A stretch of 41,407 nucleotides of DNA, from NCBI RefSeq assembly GCF_002752165.1, contig NZ_MOMB01000064.1, positions 1 to 41,407 on the forward strand. Direction: 5' to 3'. The notes under the pieces were generated by a model, which saw nothing but the letters and a program-made list of their open reading frames with translations, searched no databases and was not told the origin of the DNA. This document shows positions 19,086-28,940 of the stretch, one piece after another. The stretch is from Erwinia sp. OLFS4. GTDB taxonomy: Bacteria > Pseudomonadota > Gammaproteobacteria > Enterobacterales > Enterobacteriaceae. Every line of letters starts with the position of its first letter. Position 1 is the stretch's first letter. The position numbers were made by a program, and so were the translations under genes.

Positions 19086-20072
19086 ATGGAAAAACCTGCG
19101 TTTCTTATCACGCTTGATACTGAAGGCGATAACCTCTGGCGTAATCGTCACGGCGAGGTGACGACGCATAACACCCGCTTTTTACCCCGCTTCCAGGCGC
19201 TGTGTGAAAAGTACCAGTTTAAACCTACCTGGCTGACTAATTTTGAAATGGCCAGCGATCCGGCATACGTTGAGTTCGGACGCGACGTGCTGGCGCGCCA
19301 GCAGGGGGAAATTGGTATGCACCTGCACGCCTGGTTCAGTCCGCCTGATTATCCCCTGACTGACGATGACTGGCACCATCAGCCCTATTTAATTGAGTAC
19401 CCTGAATCGGTGTTGCGGGAGAAAGTGGCCTATATGACGACGCTGCTGGAGCAGAAATTTGGGGTGAAAATGCGCAGTCATCGTGCCGGACGTTGGGCAT
19501 TCAATTCTGTTTACGCACGTGTGCTGCTGGAACATGGTTACTGGGTGGACTGCTCGGTAACGCCCAGAGTTGACTGGCGTAGTGCCCGCGGTGCACCGCA
19601 GGGGCAAGGGGGAACAGACTATCGCCATTTTCCCGATAGGGCTTACTATATTGACCCCGATGATATAGCAAGGCCGGCGGCGTCGGGTTTGCTTGAGTTG
19701 CCAATGTCCATTCAGTATCGCTATGGCCCGCTGAAGACCCAGCTTAAACAGGCGTGGAACCGGGTACGAGGTAAAAAACGCGGGGCGTCAGTTAACTGGC
19801 TGCGCCCTACCGGCGGTAATCTGGCGCAGATGAAACGGGTGGTTGAACAAACGCTGGCACAGGGTAACGATTATGTCGAGTTTATGCTGCACTCTTCCGA
19901 ATTTATGCCGGACGGCAGCCCGACCTTTAAAAATGACGCTGATATTGAACGCCTTTATACTGATTTAGAGCAGTTGTTCAGCTGGTTACAGCCGCGTACT
20001 CAGGGGATGACGTTAAGTGAGTATGCCAGTCGAAAACGCCTTAAGCAGACGACCGGGTCTGAGGCGGTTTAG
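19086..20072 (+). CDS. wabN: Polysaccharide deacetylase-like protein, probable WabN (core GlcNAc deacetylase)
   Basis: 328 residues. A NodB-type fold is suggested by FLITLDTEGD at the N-terminus (metal/catalytic acids), EIGMHLHAWF (metal histidines) and SHRAGRWAFN. In Klebsiella, WabN deacetylates the GlcNAc placed by WabH to give core glucosamine; the adjacent WabH-like GT4 fits this. No signal peptide or membrane segment is seen, in line with a cytoplasmic-face enzyme. It is the only plus-strand gene in the core locus. Its last 32 bp overlap the end of the convergent GT2 gene. No good RBS is visible before the ATG (GAGC only). Confidence 0.75.
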   Translation: MEKPAFLITLDTEGDNLWRNRHGEVTTHNTRFLPRFQALCEKYQFKPTWLTNFEMASDPAYVEFGRDVLARQQGEIGMHLHAWFSPPDYPLTDDDWHHQPYLIEYPESVLREKVAYMTTLLEQKFGVKMRSHRAGRWAFNSVYARVLLEHGYWVDCSVTPRVDWRSARGAPQGQGGTDYRHFPDRAYYIDPDDIARPAASGLLELPMSIQYRYGPLKTQLKQAWNRVRGKKRGASVNWLRPTGGNLAQMKRVVEQTLAQGNDYVEFMLHSSEFMPDGSPTFKNDADIERLYTDLEQLFSWLQPRTQGMTLSEYASRKRLKQTTGSEAV

Positions 20073-21051
20073 ATTTTTTAAACGCGAGCCGCAGTGCTGA
20101 CAGAACGGTATCTACCTGCGGAAAGCGCATTTGCAGCACTTTTTTACTTGCGATGCCGCTTCCCTGACAGATACTGGCGGCTATTTTAATATCGCGTTTT
20201 ACCGCGGCATCGTAGCGATAAAATCCATACACCGCTTTGGTCATGTTCTTAATTTCATTAAAACAATTGAGTAGCATTCCCGCAGCCAGCCGGCGTAGCT
20301 GCGGGTCGTTGCCGTGCGTGGCCACATAGCGAATCATTTTGTTCAGCGCAAAATGGATATCATCAATGTCGCTTTTTTTGATGTTGCGGGTAATGCCAAA
20401 CGCATTGTCCCGGTAGTAGTAAAGAGTGTTATTCAGATGCGCGATTTTTTGTGTTTTCAGATACTGGAAGGGCGCAAAGATCACGTCTTCATAACGCCTG
20501 CCCGGTTCAAAATGCTCGCCAGCCAGCAAGGATTTACGATAAATACGGTTCCACAAATGCCACATTGAACGGGTAAACAGCGGTGTCAGACAGGCAAGAC
20601 CTTCAGTGGCGAAGTCATAGGGTATGCGCTGCGCTTTTTCGCCCGGGATTGTTTCAGGCGGGCTATCGCTAAACCGCTGATAGTCAAAATCAATCAGATC
20701 ATCCTGATCGGCGCAAAGCACCGGTTTTATGAGCGCATAATAATTTTCACTCAGGCGATCGTCGGCATCGAGAAAGGCGATAAATTTGCCGCTGGCCTGT
20801 TTCAGACCTGCGTTACGCGCCATAGCAATCCCCTGATTAGACTGATGAATCAGGCTAACCTGAATATCAGGGTATTTGCTGATAACCCCGGCAACTAACG
20901 CATTACTGGTATCGGATGAGCCATCGTCAACCAGCACGACCTGTACCTGATTATCGATTTGCTCAAACAGAGAAATCAGGCAATCGGTGATATAGCGCTC
21001 ATCATTATAAAAGGGAATTATTACGCTGAGTAAATGTGCATGCTGTTGCAT
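20041..21051 (-). CDS. GT2 glycosyltransferase of the LPS core
   Basis: 336 residues. The family 2 GT-A domain occupies about residues 1-230: LSVIIPFYNDERYI, VDDGSSD, FLDADDRLSE (DxD) and GRRYEDVIFAP. The basic C-terminal third likely contacts the membrane. Sugar specificity cannot be told; outer-core extension is likely from its position beside waaL. It overlaps waaL by one base and the convergent deacetylase gene by 32 bp at its 3' end. Confidence 0.82.
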   Translation of the reverse strand: MQQHAHLLSVIIPFYNDERYITDCLISLFEQIDNQVQVVLVDDGSSDTSNALVAGVISKYPDIQVSLIHQSNQGIAMARNAGLKQASGKFIAFLDADDRLSENYYALIKPVLCADQDDLIDFDYQRFSDSPPETIPGEKAQRIPYDFATEGLACLTPLFTRSMWHLWNRIYRKSLLAGEHFEPGRRYEDVIFAPFQYLKTQKIAHLNNTLYYYRDNAFGITRNIKKSDIDDIHFALNKMIRYVATHGNDPQLRRLAAGMLLNCFNEIKNMTKAVYGFYRYDAAVKRDIKIAASICQGSGIASKKVLQMRFPQVDTVLSALRLAFKKSKPPQTRSSA

Positions 21052-22310
21052 CAGGTGACATTCCTGCTGGCCTGCGGAGCTTTCATCAGCAGGATGCTGA
21101 TAACGATTCCAATGCAGTATATCAGCGAGCCTTCTTTGCTGTAGAAAATCACGTCACTGAGACCATACGTAACCAGTGATAGCGTAATAGCAAGCAGTAC
21201 CGGGTTACGCTGAGGCCGGAAACTGTTAAAAATCAAACTTAAGTAGAGCGCCAGTAAAGCCAGTACCCCGGGAATCCCTTTGAGAGAGAAGGTTTCCAGC
21301 AGTTCATTATGCATATGCACGGTGATATAGGGTAACACGCCATACAGTTCGGGGTCTTCTTTGACCATTTTTGTAATGATTTCGCCGCGTTTTTCTGCCG
21401 ATTCGCCCATCAGTGCGTGGCAACCGCTATGCAGTGCAACGGTCTGCATGCTCAGACGGGAGATAATTGCGTTTTCACCGGTCAGTTCATGCCGTGTGGC
21501 AATATTTTTTTGAAAGTCATTCACCCGGTCTTCAATTTTGTTTTTTAAAATCATCCCACAGGAAACAATAAGCAGCGGGATTAATGTCAGTATTATTATC
21601 TTATGCTTGCGTGAAATAATATGTTTTGTGGCCAGAACGGTAATCAGCGCCAGCACCGGGAAGGTTAGCATGGCTGCGCGGGTACCGGTCATAACCAGGG
21701 TTGCCAGTGAAAGGATGAATATTACAAAAAAAAGCAGTACTTTGTGGCGGTGATTTAACAGCAGCGCAGCCTTAAGAAACAGCAGATTAATCACGGTAAT
21801 AATATACGCAGCAATCGTTGCACGGTCGAAATTCAGTTCGACGCGCTCAGCATGGAGGACATGCCCCTGATAAAGGGCATAAGCATTGACGGCAAAGCCG
21901 GCAATCACCACCAGCAACGCGGTGAGGTTTTGCCAGGCGCGCGGTTCATTGAGCACGAAAAGCAGTAAGAATGCGGTGGCAATTTGTAGCCGGCCGGTTG
22001 CCTGATACTGGCGATATAAAATAATATAGTCATCTGGCTGTTTATTAATAACGATCCAGATAATAGTGATGATGCCGGTGAGCAGCATCGCACCTGGCAG
22101 CAATAGGTTTTTTTTATCTTTGAGGTAATACCTGAAATGCAGAATAAACGCCAGTAATGAGAGATAGGTAGCCAGATAAAAGCTTTGCTCCCCCATATGA
22201 AGGCCAAAGGGTGCTGTCAGCAGCGCAATGGCACAACAAAAATAAACACAGATACTGAAAAAAATCGGGGGCGTACCATCCCGGACTGCCATTATTTTTC
22301 GAATATTCAT
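21051..22310 (-). CDS. waaL: O-antigen ligase WaaL
   Basis: 419 residues from the ATG at 22310 (MNIRKIMAV), one base after the preceding gene's stop. About ten to twelve hydrophobic segments span the chain, with a large periplasmic loop in the C-terminal half containing MHNELLETFSLKGIPG, which matches the Wzy_C/O-antigen ligase pattern (conserved His near the membrane edge). WaaL transfers undecaprenyl-linked O antigen to the lipid A-core at the periplasmic face. Sequence is poorly conserved between species, so the call rests on topology, the H-N-x-L motif and location. Confidence 0.88.
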   Translation of the reverse strand: MNIRKIMAVRDGTPPIFFSICVYFCCAIALLTAPFGLHMGEQSFYLATYLSLLAFILHFRYYLKDKKNLLLPGAMLLTGIITIIWIVINKQPDDYIILYRQYQATGRLQIATAFLLLFVLNEPRAWQNLTALLVVIAGFAVNAYALYQGHVLHAERVELNFDRATIAAYIITVINLLFLKAALLLNHRHKVLLFFVIFILSLATLVMTGTRAAMLTFPVLALITVLATKHIISRKHKIIILTLIPLLIVSCGMILKNKIEDRVNDFQKNIATRHELTGENAIISRLSMQTVALHSGCHALMGESAEKRGEIITKMVKEDPELYGVLPYITVHMHNELLETFSLKGIPGVLALLALYLSLIFNSFRPQRNPVLLAITLSLVTYGLSDVIFYSKEGSLIYCIGIVISILLMKAPQASRNVT

Positions 22311-22311
22311 A

Positions 22312-23478
22312 TTAATTGCCAGCAATGCTCATCAAAGCGCCATCAAAATCTGTTTTGAACAGTTTGTAATCGAAATGGGTCAAAGCCCGGTTTTTAGCGT
22401 TCTGACTGAAACGGTGATAGGTTTGCCGATCGCATAAGCGTTCCACGGCATCGGCACAGGCGAGATGAGAAAGCAGCCTGGGTGGTACCATAATATCACC
22501 GACTGGATCGTATACTTCATAGGGAAAATCGACGTGTATTCCGCTAAGTTTTTCATGTTCCGTGACTGAAACCGTCGGCATCAGACCAATGCCGCACTCA
22601 TTATGTTTTATCACTTCTGGCTGACCGTCAATCACTGGAAATATAACGGGGATACCATAATATAGTGCTTCCATACAGGATAACCCAAATGGCTCGGTGA
22701 CAGGAGTGCTCATATATACATCGGTGCGGTTAAAAAAGACAGACATGTCCTGCTGGAAGCCACTAAAAGTGACGTGCTTGTTGATATTTAAACGTCTGGC
22801 CAGCGCAATAAAAGCCTCCAGATCCGGCCCTTTGCCGGCCACTTCCAGCGTCACGTTGTGCCCTCGATCGAGCAATTCTTTCATCATCAGCAGCGAGACG
22901 CTAATGCCTTTCAGGCTGACCTGCCTTGAAGCGGTTCCTATCCTCAGGGGGCTGTCCGGCGCCGGCTGGTGATTATCGATATGTGTTGGGGTAATAATGC
23001 GGTTAATCACCACATGGTGCGGGCAGGCTAAGTTAAAACGGTGCTTCATCACCCGGTTAGAGGCATAAGAGGCTGATATCACGCCATCCAGACGCGACAT
23101 AAAGCCCAGGGTTTTTGCGTTGAGCGGATAGCGCCATGAGCAACCATGATCATAATATACCAGCCTGGCGCGCTTCGGTTTACTGATAAGTCCGGGAACC
23201 AAATCCCAGACAATAGCAACCTCAGCCTGGCTGCGGTTAACCCGCCACTGGAGAAGGTATTTACGTAAAAATTGCGGCGCTTTCAGTGCAGTTTGATTAA
23301 ATAACCGGTTGGCAAAGATGATTTTCTGCTGCGGAATTTGCTGACGAATGGCCGGGTCGACGTTATTGCTGATACAGATGACGTCGTCGCGACCGCCAGA
23401 AAAGTCATTGATATACTGAATAAATAAGCGTTCTACTCCGCCCATTTTGGCCAGATTAATAATATGCAGTTTTTTCAT
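22312..23478 (-). CDS. GT4 glycosyltransferase of the LPS core
   Basis: 388 residues. N-terminal LHIINLAKMGGVERLF and C-terminal EPFGLSCMEALYYGIPV (EX7E-type donor site) mark a GT-B family 4 retaining enzyme; LRIGTASRQVSLKG begins the second lobe. It lies between waaC and waaL and is probably an outer-core hexosyltransferase; the donor and linkage cannot be assigned. Its start overlaps waaC by four bases, so it belongs to the hldD-waaF-waaC transcript. Confidence 0.85.
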   Translation of the reverse strand: MKKLHIINLAKMGGVERLFIQYINDFSGGRDDVICISNNVDPAIRQQIPQQKIIFANRLFNQTALKAPQFLRKYLLQWRVNRSQAEVAIVWDLVPGLISKPKRARLVYYDHGCSWRYPLNAKTLGFMSRLDGVISASYASNRVMKHRFNLACPHHVVINRIITPTHIDNHQPAPDSPLRIGTASRQVSLKGISVSLLMMKELLDRGHNVTLEVAGKGPDLEAFIALARRLNINKHVTFSGFQQDMSVFFNRTDVYMSTPVTEPFGLSCMEALYYGIPVIFPVIDGQPEVIKHNECGIGLMPTVSVTEHEKLSGIHVDFPYEVYDPVGDIMVPPRLLSHLACADAVERLCDRQTYHRFSQNAKNRALTHFDYKLFKTDFDGALMSIAGN

Positions 23479-24443
23479 ACAATAACCTGTATTAATTGCT
23501 CAGCAACCAGGTCGGCAGTAATACTGTTCATGCTGTTTCCCTGCGGAGCACGGATGACAAATTGATTTTTGCCATAGCCGCCGATAAGCCCGGGATCGGT
23601 CGGGCCATAGAGTGTAATATTCGGGCGGTCGAGGGCAGCGGTCAGATGACTCAACCCGGTATCGACTGAGACCACGGCACGGGCTCCGGCAAGGTTTTGC
23701 GCAACCTGTTCCAGCGTCATCTTCGGTAATACCTCAGCATATTCAAAACCTTCGGCCAGACGTAGTGCCCGTTGATATTCGTGGGGCGCGCCCCAGGGTA
23801 ATTTTATTTTTAATCCGCTGTCAGCCAGTTGTGCAATCAGTGCCCGCCAGTGCGATTCCGGCCAGTGTTTGCTATCCCGGGTGGTAGCATGGAGGAATAC
23901 CAGATAGCGGTTGGCGTCTGCAGGCAGGTTATGCAGGAAATGTCTGGCGATAGCATAGTCACCCATCGTAGCCGGTTTTTCATAACCCAGACTTTTCGCA
24001 AAAAGTTCGCGCATGCGTTCGACGGCATGCTGTTGCTTGTCGACTTGATGACGTTTGTCATACCACCAGCTGGCAAATGATTCCCGTGCGCTGCGGCTGT
24101 CCTGGCCATGCTTTTCACCCTTCGCCAGGCGGGTAACCAGCGCCGCGCTTTTGATAAGCCCCTGGGCATCAATGATGCGATCGTAATTATGTAGCTGCAG
24201 CGTGCGTTTGAACTGAACGCGCTCTTCACGCGTCTGACTGCCGAACCAGTTTTTCCGCCAGCGGCGGATAGCCACCGGAAGAACGCGTTCCACGGCGGGA
24301 TGCCAGCCAGGGATCTGACTAAAATTTTCTTCTACTACCCAGTCAAAGCGGATCGCTTTGATGGCATGCATTGCATCTGTCAGTGCAGGTAACGTATGCA
24401 GAACGTCACCCATTGAGGAGGTTTTAACAATCAGAACCTTCAT
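23475..24443 (-). CDS. waaC: LPS heptosyltransferase I
   Basis: 322 residues, family GT9. WaaC adds the first L,D-heptose to Kdo using ADP-heptose. The N-terminus KVLIVKTSSMGDVLHTLPAL has the catalytic Asp at position 13, and the C-terminal half has VSVDTGLSHLTAAL and YGPTDP for donor binding. Its start overlaps the waaF stop by four bases. Confidence 0.97.
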   Translation of the reverse strand: MKVLIVKTSSMGDVLHTLPALTDAMHAIKAIRFDWVVEENFSQIPGWHPAVERVLPVAIRRWRKNWFGSQTREERVQFKRTLQLHNYDRIIDAQGLIKSAALVTRLAKGEKHGQDSRSARESFASWWYDKRHQVDKQQHAVERMRELFAKSLGYEKPATMGDYAIARHFLHNLPADANRYLVFLHATTRDSKHWPESHWRALIAQLADSGLKIKLPWGAPHEYQRALRLAEGFEYAEVLPKMTLEQVAQNLAGARAVVSVDTGLSHLTAALDRPNITLYGPTDPGLIGGYGKNQFVIRAPQGNSMNSITADLVAEQLIQVIV

Positions 24444-25489
24444 TCATGCTCCGCCATCGGGGCCAGTAATGTATCCAGTTCAGCCAACACCTGTTCCGGC
24501 TGAATATCAATCAGACTTTGATGATAACCTTCCCCGGCATCGCCTTTACGTACTTTATGATAACCGGTAATTAAACGGATGACCCGGGCGTTATCCGATA
24601 GTGGCGGGGTAAAATCAGGGCTGCTTGGTCCATACAACGCAACCAGTGGTTTATTCAGCGCAGCAGCAATATGCATCAGACCAGAGTCATTGCTAACTAC
24701 CGCATCACAATATGCCAGCAGTATCACGGCCTGTTCCAGCTGGGTTTGGCCCGCCAGATTATGGCACCAGCTGCTTGCCTGTTCGCTTAGGGCGCTACGG
24801 ATTTGCTCTCCTGCTGGTCGATCTTTTAATGAGCCAAACAAAATAACCTGCCAGCCACGCTGGATAAGCGTGGCGGCAAGCGTCGCGTAATGATAATGCG
24901 GCCAGCGTTTAGCCGGACCAAATTCCGCTCCCGGGCAGAAGCCAATTACCGGCCTTTCACCCCGAATCCCGAATTGCGCAGCGGTTGCGATTTTCTCATC
25001 ACTTGCCACTGTGAGAGCCGGCCAGAGCAACGGCGGCAACTCGCTGGCATGACTGATGCTGCCGGCCGGCCAGGCTAAAGAGGCATAGCGTTGTACCATT
25101 AGCGGAAAGGCGGTTTTATCCAGCAGTCGCAGATCGTTTAGTAATCCATAGCGCATTTCACCGCGCCAGCCGGTACGTTGTGGAATGCCGGCAAAAAACG
25201 GTATCAGCGCCGATTTAAATGAGTTGGGCAACACAAAGGCACGTTGGTAGCCGCTGGCACGCAGTGCTTTACCCAGACGACGGCGTTCGCCCAGCGCGAG
25301 TGCGCCATGGCCTAACGGCATGGCGATAGGCTGATTCACTTCCGGCATGCGTGACAGTAAGGGTCGGCACCAGGCCGGAGCCATCACGTCAATGATCATC
25401 TCCGGGTGCTTTGTTTTCAGCGTGCGATAGAGCGTTTGTGACATCATCATGTCACCGACCCACGAGGGTCCGATTATCAGCGCTTTCAT
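24440..25489 (-). CDS. waaF: LPS heptosyltransferase II
   Basis: 349 residues, family GT9. WaaF adds heptose II to heptose I. The catalytic Asp13 lies in GPSWVGDMMMSQ; VSNDSGLMHIAAALNKP and LYGPSSPDFTPP form the ADP-heptose site. Twelve bases separate it from hldD and it overlaps waaC by four, giving the standard hldD-waaF-waaC operon. Confidence 0.97.
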   Translation of the reverse strand: MKALIIGPSWVGDMMMSQTLYRTLKTKHPEMIIDVMAPAWCRPLLSRMPEVNQPIAMPLGHGALALGERRRLGKALRASGYQRAFVLPNSFKSALIPFFAGIPQRTGWRGEMRYGLLNDLRLLDKTAFPLMVQRYASLAWPAGSISHASELPPLLWPALTVASDEKIATAAQFGIRGERPVIGFCPGAEFGPAKRWPHYHYATLAATLIQRGWQVILFGSLKDRPAGEQIRSALSEQASSWCHNLAGQTQLEQAVILLAYCDAVVSNDSGLMHIAAALNKPLVALYGPSSPDFTPPLSDNARVIRLITGYHKVRKGDAGEGYHQSLIDIQPEQVLAELDTLLAPMAEHE

Positions 25490-25501
25490 TACTGAACCCC
25501 G

Positions 25502-26440
25502 TTATGCGCTGCGGTTCAGCCAGGCCATATACTCTGTTACTCCTTCAGCGACGGTTTTAAATGGCTTGTCATAACCTGCAGCACGCAGATGAGTCAGGTC
25601 AGCCTGGGTGTATGCCTGGTAACGCCCTTTCAGCTTTTCCGGAAACGGGATGTATTCAATATCGCCTTTGTTTTTGTTATGGAAGGCGAGGGTGGCATCA
25701 GCCACGGACTGGAAGGATTCTGCCCGCCCGGTGCCGCAGTTAAAGATGCCTGAAATGTTGTTTTTCCAGCACCATAGATTGACGCTAACCACATCATCAA
25801 CGTGAATAAAATCGCGGTTAAAATTTTCGCTTCCTTCAAACAGTTTGGGATTTTCTCCCCGCACGATCTGTTCGTTAAGATGGAATGCGACGCTGGCCAT
25901 GCTGCCCTTATGGCTTTCCCGTGGGCCATAAACGTTGAAGTAGCGAAATCCACAAACCGGTGACTGGGCTTCAGGCAGAATATCGCGGACGTAGTGATCA
26001 AAGAGCATTTTTGAATAGCCGTAAACATTCAGCGGCTGCTCATACTGACGATCCTCAATAAAGTTGTTATCGCGGCCTCCATAAGTGGCTGCGGAAGAGG
26101 CATAGAGGAACGGGATTTGGCGCTCAAGGCAGTAATGGAGTAACTCTTTTGAGTATTGATAGTTGTTATCCATCATATATTTGCCGTCCCATTCGGTGGT
26201 TGCCGAACAGGCGCCTTCGTGGAAAACCGCTTCGACAGGGCCTATGTCGTCGCCGGCCATGATGCTGGCGATAAACTCTTCTTTGTCGATGTAATCGGCT
26301 ATGTTGAGATCCGCCAGATTGATAAATTTTGTGCCGTCTTTCAGATTATCTACAACCAGAATATCGCTGCGTCCGCAATCGTTCAGCGTCTTAACAATAT
26401 TGCTGCCGATAAAACCAGCTCCGCCAGTGACAATAATCAT
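25502..26440 (-). CDS. hldD: ADP-L-glycero-D-manno-heptose 6-epimerase
   Basis: 312 residues from the ATG at 26440 ([14 protein letters not shown]), with GAAGGT upstream; an in-frame TTG at 26455 is less likely. The NADP-binding GxxGFIG, SSAATYG and the catalytic YGYSK of extended short-chain dehydrogenases are present. HldD makes the L,D-heptose donor used by WaaC, WaaF and WaaQ in this same locus. Divergent from kbl, as in E. coli. Confidence 0.97.
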   Translation of the reverse strand: MIIVTGGAGFIGSNIVKTLNDCGRSDILVVDNLKDGTKFINLADLNIADYIDKEEFIASIMAGDDIGPVEAVFHEGACSATTEWDGKYMMDNNYQYSKELLHYCLERQIPFLYASSAATYGGRDNNFIEDRQYEQPLNVYGYSKMLFDHYVRDILPEAQSPVCGFRYFNVYGPRESHKGSMASVAFHLNEQIVRGENPKLFEGSENFNRDFIHVDDVVSVNLWCWKNNISGIFNCGTGRAESFQSVADATLAFHNKNKGDIEYIPFPEKLKGRYQAYTQADLTHLRAAGYDKPFKTVAEGVTEYMAWLNRSA

Positions 26441-26557
26441 CTGTTTTACCTTCAATTACTGGTGTGAAACGGGAAGTTTCACACACGAATGGCTACTATC
26501 ATAACACTTCATCTTTCTGCACACAGCCAGATGACTCTGCAACGATAAGGTGTCAGA

Positions 26558-26585
26558 TTGGATTACGCGTGCGCTCTGCTAAAAT
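26558..26585 (+). promoter_or_regulatory. Possible kbl-tdh promoter
   Basis: TTGGAT (26558-26563), a 16-bp spacer and TAAAAT (26580-26585) point toward kbl, 84 bp before its start. The spacer is one base short of ideal, so this is tentative. Confidence 0.4.
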
Positions 26586-26669
26586 CGCGCCAGTTGTGAC
26601 GTGGTTTCTCGTCGGGCAGCCGCTTATCCAGTAATATATCCTGACGCACAGGGTTAATGGAGGATAAAA

Positions 26670-27866
26670 ATGTCAGGAAAATTCTATCAGCAGCTTTCGC
26701 AACAGCTAGACAAGACGCGTGAAGAAGGTTTATTTAAAGACGAACGTATCATTACGTCTGCTCAACAATCGCTGATTTGTTTACAAGGTGGTGAGAAAGT
26801 CATCAATTTTTGTGCCAATAATTATCTTGGGCTGGCTAACCATCCGGCACTGATTGAGGCGGCAAAACAAGGACTGGATAGTCATGGTTTTGGCATGGCG
26901 TCGGTGCGCTTTATTTGCGGGACCCAGGACATTCATAAAACCCTTGAGCAACAGCTTGCTGGTTTTCTCGGCATGGAAGATGCCATTCTTTATTCGTCCT
27001 GTTTTGATGCCAATGGCGGCTTGTTTGAAACGCTGCTTGGCCCGGAAGACGCTATTATTTCTGATGCGCTTAATCATGCTTCCATTATTGACGGCGTGCG
27101 CTTATGTAAAGCAATGCGTTATCGCTACGCCAACAATAATCTCAGTGAGTTAAACGCGCGGCTGGAAGAGGCAAAAGCGGCAGGGGCACGTCATATTTTG
27201 ATCGCAACCGATGGGGTGTTTTCAATGGACGGCGTTATTGCCGATTTACGGGGGATCTGCGATCTGGCTGAGCGTTATGATGCGCTGGTGATGGTGGACG
27301 ATTCCCATGCCGTTGGCGTAGTGGGTGCAAACGGACGCGGGACCCACGAATACTGTGACGTAATGGCGCGGGTTGACATTATAACCGGGACGCTCGGCAA
27401 AGCCCTGGGCGGTGCCTCGGGTGGCTATACCGCCGCGCGCAAAGAGGTTGTGGAATGGTTACGTCAACGCTCGCGTCCGTATCTGTTTTCCAATTCGCTG
27501 GCGCCTGCCATTGTGGCGGCGTCGCTGCAAGTGCTCGATATGCTGCGTCACGGTGACGATCTGCGTCAGCGTCTGTGGCAAAACGCCCGCTATTTCCGCG
27601 AGGCGATGGCGGCGGCCGGTTTTACCCTGGCGGGCGCTGATCATGCGATTATTCCGGTGATGTTAGGCGACGCCAGCGTGGCCCAGACGTTCGCCCAGCA
27701 ATTACAACAGGAAGGTATATACGTTACCGGCTTTTTCTATCCGGTGGTGCCAAAGGGACAGGCGCGCATTCGTACTCAGATATCGGCAGCGCATACTCAG
27801 GTTCAGCTTGAACGCGCCGTGGAAGCTTTTACCCGCATCGGCAAATCGCTGGGCGTGATTAAATAA
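26670..27866 (+). CDS. kbl: 2-amino-3-ketobutyrate CoA ligase (glycine C-acetyltransferase)
   Basis: 398 residues, PLP-dependent alpha-oxoamine synthase. Kbl cleaves 2-amino-3-ketobutyrate with CoA to glycine and acetyl-CoA, the second step of threonine breakdown. The PLP lysine lies in [24 protein letters not shown] and [10 protein letters not shown] are as expected. RBS GGAGG at 26659-26663. tdh follows 9 bp downstream, so the two enzymes of the pathway are co-expressed. Confidence 0.97.
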   Translation: MSGKFYQQLSQQLDKTREEGLFKDERIITSAQQSLICLQGGEKVINFCANNYLGLANHPALIEAAKQGLDSHGFGMASVRFICGTQDIHKTLEQQLAGFLGMEDAILYSSCFDANGGLFETLLGPEDAIISDALNHASIIDGVRLCKAMRYRYANNNLSELNARLEEAKAAGARHILIATDGVFSMDGVIADLRGICDLAERYDALVMVDDSHAVGVVGANGRGTHEYCDVMARVDIITGTLGKALGGASGGYTAARKEVVEWLRQRSRPYLFSNSLAPAIVAASLQVLDMLRHGDDLRQRLWQNARYFREAMAAAGFTLAGADHAIIPVMLGDASVAQTFAQQLQQEGIYVTGFFYPVVPKGQARIRTQISAAHTQVQLERAVEAFTRIGKSLGVIK

Positions 27867-27875
27867 GGTATGACG

Positions 27876-28901
27876 ATGAAAGGCCTGGCAAAGCTTAAGG
27901 CAGAAGAAGGCATCTGGATGATCAACGATGCCCCTGTTCCTCAGCCTGGACACAATGATCTGTTAATTAAGATTCGGCAAACCGCGATTTGCGGCACCGA
28001 TGTACATATTTACAACTGGGATGACTGGTCGGCGAAGACGATTCCGGTTCCTATGATAATAGGACACGAATATGTCGGCGAAGTGGTGGGTATCGGTCAG
28101 GAAGTCAAAGGATTCAGCATTGGCGATCGGGTTTCCGGAGAAGGGCATATTACCTGCGGGCACTGCCGCAACTGCCGCGCCGGGCGTACTCACCTTTGCC
28201 GCAACACTCAGGGCGTCGGGGTGAATCGTCAGGGATGTTTTGCCGAATATCTGGTTATTCCGGCCTTTAATGCTTTTAAAATTCCCGACAATATTTCCGA
28301 TGAGCTGGCGTCAATCTTTGATCCGTTCGGTAACGCGGTGCATACCGCATTATCTTTTGATCTGGTGGGCGAGGATGTCCTGATTTCAGGAGCCGGGCCG
28401 ATTGGTATTATGGCGGCGGCAGTGTGTAAACATGTTGGCGCGCGCCATGTTGTGATTACTGATATCAACGAATACCGTCTTGATCTGGCGCGTAAAATGG
28501 GTGTGACCCGCGCGGTGAATGTAGCGCAGCAAAACCTGAATGAGGTGATGCTGGAACTGGGTATGACGGAAGGATTTGATGTCGGGCTGGAGATGTCCGG
28601 CGCCCCGCCGGCGTTTCGTCATTTATTGAGCGTGATGAATCATGGCGGGCGAGTGGCATTGCTGGGTATCCCACCGTCGGAGATGGCCATCGACTGGAAT
28701 CAGGTGATTTTTAAGGGATTGTTTATCAAAGGAATTTACGGTCGGGAAATGTTTGAAACCTGGTATAAAATGGCCGCGCTAATCCAGTCCGGGCTGGATT
28801 TGACCCCTCTTATTACTCATCGCTTTGCTATTGATGACTTTCAACAAGGTTTTGATGTTATGCGCTCCGGTCAGTCCGGCAAAGTTGTGCTGCGCTGGTA
28901 A
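27876..28901 (+). CDS. tdh: L-threonine 3-dehydrogenase
   Basis: 341 residues from the ATG at 27876 ([15 protein letters not shown]), which fits the E. coli start and has AAGG at a sensible distance; another ATG lies two codons upstream. Zinc-dependent medium-chain dehydrogenase: catalytic zinc site CGTDVH and GHE, structural zinc [18 protein letters not shown]-binding GAGPIGI. It oxidises threonine to 2-amino-3-ketobutyrate, the substrate of Kbl. Confidence 0.97.
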   Translation: MKGLAKLKAEEGIWMINDAPVPQPGHNDLLIKIRQTAICGTDVHIYNWDDWSAKTIPVPMIIGHEYVGEVVGIGQEVKGFSIGDRVSGEGHITCGHCRNCRAGRTHLCRNTQGVGVNRQGCFAEYLVIPAFNAFKIPDNISDELASIFDPFGNAVHTALSFDLVGEDVLISGAGPIGIMAAAVCKHVGARHVVITDINEYRLDLARKMGVTRAVNVAQQNLNEVMLELGMTEGFDVGLEMSGAPPAFRHLLSVMNHGGRVALLGIPPSEMAIDWNQVIFKGLFIKGIYGREMFETWYKMAALIQSGLDLTPLITHRFAIDDFQQGFDVMRSGQSGKVVLRW

Positions 28902-28904
28902 TCT

Positions 28905-28939
28905 GTGCGGGGCCGGCTCAGCGTGCGCCGGCCCCGCAC
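28905..28939. terminator. Hairpin between convergent tdh and yibQ
   Basis: A perfect 13-bp stem GTGCGGGGCCGGC/GCCGGCCCCGCAC with a 9-base loop lies between the two stops. It has no long T run on either side, so termination may be inefficient or Rho-assisted. Confidence 0.7.
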
Positions 28940-28940
28940 G

